Positions 56,566 to 64,000 of a DNA stretch of 64,000 nucleotides are shown here, one piece after another; positions within the stretch are counted from its first letter, which is position 1, and each line of letters opens with the position of its first letter. The position numbers and the translations under genes are program-made. The notes under the pieces are model-generated. The model searched no databases. It was not told the DNA's origin and saw nothing but the letters and a program-made list of their open reading frames with translations. The stretch comes from HKST-UBA178 sp965223815 (GTDB lineage Bacteria; Pseudomonadota; Gammaproteobacteria; Chromatiales; Chromatiaceae). The DNA lies in contig OZ245019.1 of the NCBI GenBank assembly GCA_965223815.1, positions 3,472,001-3,536,000 of the forward strand. The letters are read 5' to 3'.

Positions 56566-57354
56566 CTATTTCACAGTGTCTGAATTTGTACTTTCGAAGC
56601 TGGCATAAGCTACTCCGATGTACTGTTCGTACACCCTATCCACTACACCCTGTTTTAACAGTTCGGCAAAAGCGCGGTCGAAATCGCGCTGTAACTCGAC
56701 TTTTTCCCGGTTGAAGGAGATATACAGGCGATCGACTGAGAATGGAGGTAGGATCGGGTGAACTCTTAACTTGTGCTGACGCACAAAAGCAAAGGTACTC
56801 GCGAGATCAGCGACCGTCGAATCGAACTTCCCCTGTGCTAGATTACGAATATTGGTCGGATCGTCTGCACCGTATACTACCTTGAGGTTTAGCCTTTCGA
56901 ACAGATCGAACAAACCTTTCGTGTACTTGAAACCTTTTACAATACCGATCTCGGTGCCTGACAGATCATCATAATGTGTGATACCGCTGTTGTTTCTAAC
57001 CCAGATAGTATCTGTGTAAGAACTAAAGCTGGTTGGTCCCTGCAAAAACTCTTTACGCTCAGCGGCGTCCATAACCGCGTCAAGTTCGCCCAGCCCTACC
57101 TTTTCAAGACAGTCGTTCCAGTTCATCTTAAAAAATCTTATTTTAATACCAACTAGCCGGGCGGCCTGTTTGACAATCTCGACACTGATACCATCAGGGC
57201 CGTTCTTAGTCATCTCGGTGTAGGGAGGCCAATCGTTAAAACAGAAACTAACTCGTTCGGCGGCGCCAGTATTGAACGCTTGAACTATCAGCAAGCTGAT
57301 CAACAACCACCCTGGCATGCGGCGGTTTCGGAACGAACAACTGAAGTTCTTCAT
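56566..57354 (-). CDS. Periplasmic solute-binding protein, family 3
   Basis: A 262-residue exported protein of the SBP_bac_3 type. Signal peptide: GWLLISLLIVQAFNTGAA. The lobe motifs are CFNDWPPYTEMTKNGPDGIS, LDAVMDAAERKEFLQGPTSF and TEIGIVKGFKY, with a C-terminal helical hinge. No ABC permease or ATPase lies beside it, and it is the first gene of the signalling cluster, so it may feed the ligand signal to the histidine kinase rather than transport. Ligand unknown, probably a small amino-acid-like or organic compound. Confidence 0.85.
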   Translation of the reverse strand: MKNFSCSFRNRRMPGWLLISLLIVQAFNTGAAERVSFCFNDWPPYTEMTKNGPDGISVEIVKQAARLVGIKIRFFKMNWNDCLEKVGLGELDAVMDAAERKEFLQGPTSFSSYTDTIWVRNNSGITHYDDLSGTEIGIVKGFKYTKGLFDLFERLNLKVVYGADDPTNIRNLAQGKFDSTVADLASTFAFVRQHKLRVHPILPPFSVDRLYISFNREKVELQRDFDRAFAELLKQGVVDRVYEQYIGVAYASFESTNSDTVK

Positions 57355-57851
57355 GAAGCTGGGCTCCTCTGAGCAGTTGTATAAGGGCCTGCAGAAACTA
57401 TTATCGTCCTATACGCACTGGAAGGGTACCGAAATATTTGATATCACGGAACCGAACCTTAGACCCGCGGTAGCGGAGAAACCCACAGCTTGGCGCGAGT
57501 TTTTGGCGCACTTTTTTATCTAGATATATTAGATAGGTCGCAGCAAAAAGCGAACTCTGCGGCCTTGTAAACTGTTGCCCTGATCTGAGCCCATAGGCGT
57601 TCTACTCGCTTATCTGTGACCAGCCCTCCCGCCTCGCGCAGAAGGGCCGTCAAAGCCACTTTCGTTTTGAACGCCGATTAATGATTACGTCTCTTGCGCC
57701 ATGTCATCTTCTGCTTTTTCGAGAATCATACTGCAGAAGATCTCACTTATCCGAAACCCTCATCTGTCAAAGTAATGGGGTCCAGCTCTGCCTATTCGCG
57801 AGAGTACAGCTAGCGCATACACCTATACTTAATCATAGAGTGCTGCTCTCC
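57355..57851. other. 497-bp interval without a gene
   Basis: Promoter region of the signalling cluster (minus) is expected near 57360-57420. No recognisable coding sequence; the plus-strand frame at 57317-57523 has no features. Confidence 0.45.
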
Positions 57852-58626
57852 TAGGGCCTGTTAACACTAATCAGCGTATCGGTAATCAACGCGAAGTTAA
57901 TAAAGAACAAGAAGACAACATCCAACTTATCGAAACGGGAAAAGATTCGGCGAAAACCTTTTAGCCGTCGAAAGAGGCGTTCGACCTCATTGCGCTTTTT
58001 GTACAACGCTTTGTCATAGTCCCATTTTGTCAGACGGTTGCTCTTGGGAGGCACTACCGGAATCATTTCCAGGTCCAGCACCAACTGTAGTGTCTCGTCG
58101 CCTTCGTAGGCTCGGTCCATGATCACGTGAGTTCCTTCCCAACCTTGATTCTCAAGGGATTTCAATAGTTTTCTGCCTTCCGGCGCATCGCCCGCCTGAC
58201 CGGGCGACAGCGAGAACGTAACCGCGGTCCTTTCATTCGCCGCTACCATATGAATCTTAGTTGTCCATCCGGCTCGCGATTTACCGATCGCTTGCGGGCC
58301 GTTTTTTTTAACGCGCCCGTACCGTCTGGATGCACTTTCACGGCGGTGCTGTCTACTGAAACATGCTCAACCTGAATGTTGATGATGTCGTTGGCTTGCA
58401 GCTCCGAGAAGACATCATCCAAAACACCTTGCTTGGCCCATCGGTTCATTCGCGTATAAATCGTGTGCCAGTTGCCGAATTTCTTCGGTAACGCCCGCCA
58501 TTTGCAGCCTTGTTCCGCTACATACAAAACTGCGTTAAGCACGTGCAGGTTCGATACGGTGACATTACCCCTTTGTTTTGGCAGCAATTCTTTGATGAGT
58601 TTGAATTCTTCGGATGTGATTTTCAT
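57851..58626 (-). CDS. IS5-family transposase read through a -1 frameshift, copy 2
   Basis: Same structure as copy 1: first frame 58626-58243, second frame 58249-57851, joined by -1 slippage on an A8 tract (T8 on the plus strand). Encoded residues agree with copy 1 throughout. As in copy 1, the stop codon TAG comes from the flanking TA duplication and the next base. Recent transposition is inferred from the identity. Confidence 0.85.
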
Positions 58627-58661
58627 CCGATGATTTTATCAAAATTAGTGTTAACAGGCCC
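57854..58661 (-). mobile_element. IS5-family insertion sequence, 808 bp, copy 2
   Basis: Same length, ends and encoded proteins as copy 1, in reverse orientation, with TA at 57852-57853 and 58662-58663. The downstream side cuts into a remnant of an outer-membrane barrel gene. Confidence 0.95.
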
Positions 58662-58663
58662 TA

Positions 58664-58933
58664 AGAGAATACGGGCCGATTGATGACCTCGAAAGAATCG
58701 GGTTCGTCGCGCCATTATGGAAGTTTCTCTACTAACCAGAAAGTTTGATGTTGGCTTTGGAGCCGGACCAGCCTATTTCTCTGGCCCAACAAATGGTGCA
58801 GGTATTCTCTCGATTTCAGCAGACTACTCCTTTGAACACAAACTGGGACCTAGGATTAAGGCTCAATCGAACAGCAACAGAAAACGATCTAGAGTCAGAC
58901 AATGTTCTGGTTGCGATCAGCCGCAAGTTCTAA
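58664..58933 (+). pseudogene. C-terminal remnant of an outer-membrane barrel gene
   Basis: Begins near the IS5 end. The first frame reads RKFDVGFGAGPAYFSGPTNG and ILSISADYSFEHKLG, two beta strands. After a frameshift near CTGGGACCTAGG, the reading continues LGLRLNRTATENDLESDNVL to VAISRKF, ending in Phe as outer-membrane proteins do. The N-terminal part is missing, probably lost with the insertion of copy 2. Inactive. Confidence 0.65.
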
Positions 58934-59147
58934 ACTGCTAAATTGTTCTTTTCCTGTCTCTGCTACTTTGCGGATCTGGTGCGGCGATCGCTACTTGAAC
59001 TGAAGGGTGTGAGCAGTCATCCACTGGATGATTTCATCACTATACCTATTCACAAGCACCAACAACTCCCCATCCGACATACCTTCGAACTGCCGCACCC
59101 ACTCCAACCAAAATATCCTATAATTAAGTTAGGGATAGGGCGCAAAA

Positions 59148-59719
59148 ATGGCCGCTTGGACTAGCATCAAAACGAGAGATTTACAATGGGTTTTTGTATG
59201 CCTCTCCATGGTATTTCTCTCTTGCGCGATTAAGAACCTCTTCATTTTCTTCCTCTCCCGATCTTCCTTCTGTGACAACCTCTGCCCTCTATTTTTGGAC
59301 GAGAGGTATTCTCGTGGCCCGAAATCGTTAACCAGCTGTACCGCTTTCAGTATTTCATCGTAGAGGCTACCCAATATTATTTCAGCACACTCGTCATCAA
59401 TGATAAATATCTGCTCTTCACCGGTATCGTTGTCATTCCGCTCATTGAAGAAACCCTTTATAGAGGTCCCATTTTCCTGCTCAGAAAGTACGCCCATTCA
59501 ATCCTGTGGTGGCTAGTCGCGTTGGGACTGATCACGCTGTTTGCGATGTCTCATAATCGTAACGGCCTCGCCCTGCTACCCCTGTTCGTACTCGGATTGA
59601 GCTCAGCTTGGCTGATTATGAAAACTCGTAAGTTCTGGCCATCACTAATGCTTCACTCCCTCTATAATCTCTACTTCTTCTCTAGCGAACTCTACACAGC
59701 AATGCTGTGGGCGGATTGA
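59148..59719 (+). pseudogene. CPBP (CAAX-protease-like) gene with a frameshift
   Basis: The first frame (59148-59363) begins MAAWTSIKTRDLQWVFVCLS, a membrane helix. The second frame, -1 to the first, carries the CPBP active-site parts: IEETLYRGPIFLLRK (E-E-x-x-x-R), ITLFAMSHNRNGLALL (F-x-x-x-H) and LHSLYNLYFF (H-x-x-x-N). The frames can be joined at a T5 run near 59292-59296, giving about 190 residues, a normal small CPBP size. Either one base was gained or lost (inactive), or a shift occurs. Catalytic residues are intact. These membrane proteases process or protect membrane proteins and bacteriocins. Confidence 0.6.
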
Positions 59720-60311
59720 ATCTCCAGTTTTCTTCTAACGTCCCCGACAATTTCATAAAGTGTCCGCAGGCCCAGATTGTCGGTAATTCCCCCACCGACA
59801 AAATGAGCATATTTACGTTTGTCACGCTGGTAATAGGTCTTCAACCTTTTAACAAGCTCAAGCTCTGGTTTGCCGGCGGAATTCTTATCCGCCTTGACCA
59901 GCCATGTTGGAAACTCGGTTCGCCCCGTGGAACTGAACCAGTGGAACGGGTTTAGCACCCGACGTATCAGCTCATCTTCCACATTCTACCGCAGGAACAC
60001 CTCCTCGAAATGCTCAAAAATGCCATCCCCATGAAGGCCATTTCCAGATCGTCCAGCAGTTTACCTTTACCGATATCGATGTCACCACCGTTTGTCGCTG
60101 TGTCGCCAATCGATACATCCCAGAAGTAGACCTCCGCACCGTATCGCCAACCGCTCTGCCTCGTCGACTCGGCCTGGACTAAAAAGGACATGGTGGCCAG
60201 CAGCAAAAAGGCATGGGGAGCATAGGCCGTTCTTTTCGTCCCCTGCTTGTAAACTGTCATTGCTTTCGATCTATAGTTATTTTTTTGACATATCTCGTAG
60301 GCGGATTTCAT
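59692..60311 (-). pseudogene. Fused, deleted copy of the barrel-patatin gene pair
   Basis: The start (60311 on) is a signal peptide and barrel beginning WRYGAEVYFWDVSIGDTATN..DDLEMAFMG, homologous to the barrel protein at 29208. It then jumps, by deletion, into the patatin sequence GDGIFEHFEEVFLR, a TAG stop, NVEDELIRRVLNPFHWFSST, and a second deletion before PTWLVKADKN..LKTYYQRDKRKYAHFVGGGITDNLG. The catalytic Asp-Gly motif (VDGG in the intact gene) reads VGGG. It ends after RTLYEIVG. It is a decayed copy of the pair at 27780-30005. Confidence 0.85.
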
Positions 60312-61723
60312 TGGGCAGTTGACTTTGGCTCAGCCCCACCTCCCTGAGGAACCAGAGTGTTCTTGTAAAGCCAACCATCCTTCATGATCAGTTTCAGATT
60401 GTTCTCATAATCCTCGACGATAGACACATCCTCGAGTGGATTCTTGCTGTAGATCAGGATATCCGCCAAGGCGCCCTTTTCGATCACACCCAGCTTGCCG
60501 TAGGGATTGCGCTTTCCCGATAGAGCCACCGTGGCACCCCCGTTACCAGTTGCCTGGATCATGATCTCCGGTGAGGTGAACCACTGTTTGCGAATTGTCA
60601 AATCCTGGAGTTGGGTTTCATTACGCAACTTGATGTCATTCAGGAGGTCGGTACCCCAGGCCATATGCACTCCATATTTCTTTGCCCATTTCATGACATC
60701 GGCCGTTCCTTCGTAAGCCAACTTGGCCTTGATGTGGCGTATGTCGTTTTCGGGATAGGCATCCATTATCTGCTTGGCCGTCAGAGGCTGTACGGAGATA
60801 TGCACACCGTGCTCTGCCATCATTTTTACTGCCTCCTCATCAGCACGGCTGTTATGGTCGATCGACTTTACGCCGGCTTTGATCGCCCGCTTGATAGGTT
60901 CAGCGCTGTGCGCATGAGCCATTACGTAGGTCCCATAATCTTGAGCCGCGCGTACTGCGGCCTTGATCTCCTCGGGCAGGAACTCGTGGACGTACAAAGG
61001 ATCAGTGAACGAGATCACGCCACCGCTCACTGCAATCTTGATCTGCGCTGCGCCCTTGTAGAGATTGTCACGGGTCGCCGCAAGCACTTGTTGTGTACCA
61101 TTCGCCGTGATACCGACGCCTGTAGCCTCCAGCGGGTCGCGCGGACCGCCCCACTCCTTGGGAAGAAAGTTTGGATTGCGAAAATCCACATGACCCGAAT
61201 ACTGCCCAAGCACCGCCTGACTCGGATAGATACGCGGACCCGTCAAATAACCTTCGTCTATGGCGCGTTTCAGACCGGCCACATCCCCGCCGGCATCTCG
61301 AACTGTGGTCACACCACGTTTCAAGAGTTGTTCAAGTTCCCAGCTGGCTATTGAAATAATGTAACTTTTTGGCGAGGTCATCATCTTGGCGGGCTCCAGG
61401 CCCAAGACGGCATGATAGTGAACATCGATCAGGCCGGGGGACAGATACCCGCTCTTCCCATCGAGGACCTGGTCATACTTGTTCTCTTCTCCACCGGTTT
61501 CAACCAAACCCTCAATTGTATTACCTTTAACTACAACATCTTTGCCAATGATGAACTTTGCCGATGTTCCATCAAAGATGCTTACGTTCTTGATGAGTGT
61601 CTTTGTCTCGGGCGGGGCTTTTCCGGGAACTACGGCATGCCAGTCAAAGGCCCAGGAAACCGTAGTGACAAAACAGAGTACAGCGGTTTGGAGAAACCCG
61701 GTAATGTGCTTCGTTCTGTTCAT
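60308..61723 (-). CDS. Exported amidohydrolase (imidazolonepropionase-like), copy 3
   Basis: A 471-residue member of the amidohydrolase superfamily with a signal peptide (FLQTAVLCFVTTVSWAFD). Metal ligands: VDVHYHAVLGLE (H-x-H), a carboxylatable Lys in QIKIAVSGGVIS, MAHAHS (His), SIDHN (His) and WGTDLL (Asp). The order fits prolidase- or Xaa-Pro-type exported amidohydrolases. Being exported it likely works in the periplasm on peptides or amides. The G3E GTPase gene begins about 100 bases upstream, on the same strand, with the M19-like gene before it. Confidence 0.85.
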   Translation of the reverse strand: MNRTKHITGFLQTAVLCFVTTVSWAFDWHAVVPGKAPPETKTLIKNVSIFDGTSAKFIIGKDVVVKGNTIEGLVETGGEENKYDQVLDGKSGYLSPGLIDVHYHAVLGLEPAKMMTSPKSYIISIASWELEQLLKRGVTTVRDAGGDVAGLKRAIDEGYLTGPRIYPSQAVLGQYSGHVDFRNPNFLPKEWGGPRDPLEATGVGITANGTQQVLAATRDNLYKGAAQIKIAVSGGVISFTDPLYVHEFLPEEIKAAVRAAQDYGTYVMAHAHSAEPIKRAIKAGVKSIDHNSRADEEAVKMMAEHGVHISVQPLTAKQIMDAYPENDIRHIKAKLAYEGTADVMKWAKKYGVHMAWGTDLLNDIKLRNETQLQDLTIRKQWFTSPEIMIQATGNGGATVALSGKRNPYGKLGVIEKGALADILIYSKNPLEDVSIVEDYENNLKLIMKDGWLYKNTLVPQGGGAEPKSTAQ

Positions 61724-61823
61724 GGTGGCTACCTCAATTTTTAAGACTCAAGATTTCAATGACCTCAAAACATCGGGGACAATTCTTCCGATACCCTCAA
61801 TGATGGGGAATATGTAATTTCGT

Positions 61824-62837
61824 TTAGTCACCTGCCTCATCATCGAATACGAGACAACGACTCAGCTGATCACGGATTTTTTCCTGGTCAATACACTGAC
61901 CGATGATTACAAGCTTGTTTTGACGGGATCGCCGGCCCCAGTCTGTCCGTTCCATGGTGAAACGTTGGCCACAGAGACTAAAAAGGTGTCGTTCATCGTG
62001 GCCACTGAACCAGAGTATTCCCTTGGCACGTATCGCTCCGGCGGGTAACTGCTCTGCAAAAAAGTACTGCAGCTTTTCTGGATCAAAGGGGCTTCTTCCG
62101 TTGAAACTTACAGATGTAAATCCTTCGATCGAGGTATTATCGAGGGAATGATCGTGGCTATCTGCCGGTGATGCTGGTGTACTTGACGGGAGCATAGGCC
62201 GAGGATAGATCTGCTCGGGTGCAAATAGGTCAGTATCGAGTATCAGCGAAAGGGGAACGCGGGCGTGGTGAGTACGGATAATTCTCACTCCGGTTTTGAT
62301 AGTCTTTACACGCGTTTCCACCAGATCGATCCTGCTCTCGTCAACCAGGTCTGTTTTGTTAAGCAAGACGATATCGCTGTATCGAATCTGGTTGTGGGCA
62401 ACCTCGTTCTTGAACTGATTTCTGTTGAAATTTTCGGCATCAACTAACGTAATGATCGAGTCCAGTCGGGTATGGGGGCTCAGATCGCGACCGACGAACG
62501 TCATGGCGACCGGCATGGGATCAGCAAGCCCGGTGGTCTCCACAATAAGATAGTCAAGGCTATCCCGGCGTTCCAACATTCCGGCGACGGTTTCGACCAG
62601 TTGATTATTGATGGTGCAGCAGATACAGCCATTGTTCAGTTCCAGGACTCCATCTGTATCGGATACGATCAACTCCTGGTCGATACCGATCTCACCGAAC
62701 TCGTTGACCAGCACTGCGGTTCGCACACCCTGCTGATTGCTCAGGATATGGTTGAGCAGCGTGGTTTTGCCGCTGCCGAGAAACCCGGTAATGATGGTCA
62801 CCGGTAGTTCGTGGCCCTCCTCAGGCAGTTCAATCAC
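61824..62837 (-). CDS. G3E GTPase (COG0523), copy 3
   Basis: A 337-residue GTPase. Walker A ITGFLGSGKTTLLNH (residues 16-30), C-I-C-C (71-74, NNGCICCTI), YLIVETTGLADP and NKTDLVDES are present. A His-rich linker (SPADSHDHS) and a C-terminal FSLCGQRF may bind metal. Compared with copies 1 and 2 the start is closer to the ZNG1/YeiR type (short acidic leader). Its start overlaps the end of the dipeptidase gene by four bases (ATGA), so the two are coupled. Confidence 0.95.
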   Translation of the reverse strand: MIELPEEGHELPVTIITGFLGSGKTTLLNHILSNQQGVRTAVLVNEFGEIGIDQELIVSDTDGVLELNNGCICCTINNQLVETVAGMLERRDSLDYLIVETTGLADPMPVAMTFVGRDLSPHTRLDSIITLVDAENFNRNQFKNEVAHNQIRYSDIVLLNKTDLVDESRIDLVETRVKTIKTGVRIIRTHHARVPLSLILDTDLFAPEQIYPRPMLPSSTPASPADSHDHSLDNTSIEGFTSVSFNGRSPFDPEKLQYFFAEQLPAGAIRAKGILWFSGHDERHLFSLCGQRFTMERTDWGRRSRQNKLVIIGQCIDQEKIRDQLSRCLVFDDEAGD

Positions 62838-63919
62838 CCGTCCTGGACCTCCCTCATCACACGCAATGCATTGCCACCGATAAACTTGATCAGATCATTG
62901 TCCGAAAATCCTGTCTCAAGCAGGCTCGCGCAGATCACCGGGAAATCCTCATAATTATTGAACCAGTCTGGCATGGCCGGCGTAATGTAGTCGGTGGCCC
63001 AGCCCACGTGGTCGATGCCCACGGTGTCCACCATCTTCTTAACCGCCTCGGCGAATGCCCCCAGGGTATCGACACCGAACGGTGGTGTACAGGTCCAGGT
63101 GCCGATTACCCCACCAGTTTCGGCGATTAGAAATGCATGGTTCTGTGTGATGAAGCGCGGGCGGTCCTCGAAGTAGGATCCGAAGCGGGGCGAGTCGTAC
63201 TTCATCATGGTGTGGGACAGTACGATCGGTCGGCCAGTGATCCTGGCCATGTCCATGGCGCCCTCGTAGGATGCGTGGGCTGCATCCACCAGCATCCCGA
63301 GGCGTGTGGCCTCCCTGATTGCCTCTTTCCCGAATGGTGATAGGCCGCCATAGGTTGCTGCATCGGTCTGGTTGTCGCCCAGGGTGGTGCGTACATAGTG
63401 GATAGGCTGGAATCGGTGCACTCCATCCTTGTACAACTGTTCCAGACGACCGAGATCTTTCTCCACCATGTGCCCACCTTCGGTGGTCAGCAGTACGGCC
63501 AGTTTGCCGGCAGCGTGCAGTTCCTCGATCCGGCCCGGATCTGTGATCACTTCCATGGGATATTTCGCGCAGAAATCGTCGACCAACTCACGCTGGCGCC
63601 GGTATTCCTCCCAGGCCTCGTCGCCCTGATAGTCCCTTGATTTGTTCCCGGGTTTGGACAGGTCAACGACCGGGTTATCGCTGGTCACACAGAGCATTGC
63701 AGCCTTGCAGGGGCCGTTGATCATCTCCTGGATATTGCGCTCCATCCGATCGTCACCCAGATACCGGGTGATCTCGAACACATCGGTCAAACCCTTGCCC
63801 TCCCAATAGCCGAGATGGGTGTGCAGGTCTATGGATGGATGAACCGCGAGAATCTCCTTCGCACGGTTCAGGTTGTCAACAGCGGATTGTGTGGACAGGA
63901 TCATCTCCTCATTCTCCAA
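62834..63919 (-). CDS. M19-type (membrane dipeptidase-like) amidohydrolase
   Basis: A 361-residue zinc peptidase of the renal-dipeptidase family. Ligand motifs: SIDLHTHLGYWEG (H-x-H), LTTEGGHMVEKDL (bridging Glu), VDAAHASYEG (His), IVLSHTMMKY (His) and GIDHVGWATD (Asp). No signal peptide is seen, so a cytoplasmic location is likely. It is coupled to the G3E GTPase copy 3 by a 4-base overlap. Substrates in the family are dipeptides, often with D-residues. The start ATG at 63919 follows GAGAATGAGGAG. Confidence 0.9.
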   Translation of the reverse strand: MENEEMILSTQSAVDNLNRAKEILAVHPSIDLHTHLGYWEGKGLTDVFEITRYLGDDRMERNIQEMINGPCKAAMLCVTSDNPVVDLSKPGNKSRDYQGDEAWEEYRRQRELVDDFCAKYPMEVITDPGRIEELHAAGKLAVLLTTEGGHMVEKDLGRLEQLYKDGVHRFQPIHYVRTTLGDNQTDAATYGGLSPFGKEAIREATRLGMLVDAAHASYEGAMDMARITGRPIVLSHTMMKYDSPRFGSYFEDRPRFITQNHAFLIAETGGVIGTWTCTPPFGVDTLGAFAEAVKKMVDTVGIDHVGWATDYITPAMPDWFNNYEDFPVICASLLETGFSDNDLIKFIGGNALRVMREVQDG

Positions 63920-64000
63920 TCGGGCTCATTGGCATCGCTTTAGCGAAGGGATAGTTCGTCTTGGTAAAACTCGTCATCAACCGCGTATCACGAGACGCCT

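Noticed and set aside
44142..58661. The region between the two IS5 copies as a composite transposon
   Set aside because: Each IS copy has its own TA duplication and interrupts a separate gene, so there is no sign of transfer as a unit.

Overview
The window reads as a chromosomal segment of a Gram-negative bacterium, most likely a gammaproteobacterium. The basis is indirect: outer-membrane barrels and lipoproteins, a MalT-type regulator, a YiaW/YiaV pair, several GGDEF/EAL proteins, a PEP-CTERM protein and roughly even base composition. No rRNA, tRNA or CRISPR array was found, so the genus cannot be fixed. Much of the window is decaying. Long non-coding stretches, frameshifted genes and gene remnants lie between intact operons, and four different insertion-sequence families (IS3, IS256, IS5, IS4) each interrupt a gene.

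Layout. 1-17 kb: the end of a DUF2092-like gene with a small secreted partner, an MFS transporter, a chemoreceptor split at an A8 tract, a PAS-GAF-GGDEF-EAL protein, an L,D-transpeptidase, a 3-hydroxyacyl-CoA dehydrogenase, an NmrA-like pseudogene, a VOC gene split by an IS3 element, a lipoprotein and a PEP-CTERM protein. 17-27 kb: a DUF900-type hydrolase lipoprotein, a 267-bp MITE with the same ends as the IS5 elements further on, an operon yiaW-yiaV-(TPR-secretin lipoprotein), a DPRG-repeat protein, a sigma-54 activator, and a secreted Hcp-like gene split by IS256. 27-41 kb: a patatin lipoprotein with an outer-membrane barrel protein, then a reverse-strand block of G3E GTPases, D-aminoacylase-like amidohydrolases, a TRIC-type channel, a C45 Ntn-hydrolase and an arylsulfatase. 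41-49 kb: small secreted proteins, a MalT-like regulator split by IS5 and a PqqD/HprK-like kinase gene split by IS4. 49-57 kb: hemerythrin and a reverse-strand signalling cluster (solute-binding protein, histidine kinase, receiver, receiver-PAS-GGDEF-EAL, Cache-GGDEF). 57-64 kb: a second IS5 copy, remnants of a barrel gene, a CPBP protease and a barrel-patatin fusion, then a third amidohydrolase / G3E GTPase / M19-like dipeptidase block.

The most coherent possible system is the repeated pairing of a CxCC-bearing G3E GTPase (a metallochaperone family) with a metal-dependent amidohydrolase or dipeptidase, seen three times. It suggests dedicated metal loading of periplasmic or cytoplasmic amide hydrolases, together with a C45 acyltransferase-type hydrolase, a sulfatase and a channel. 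The IS insertions are recent enough that removing each element with one copy of its target duplication restores the interrupted frame exactly. Two IS5 copies with identical encoded proteins lie in opposite orientation around the signalling cluster.
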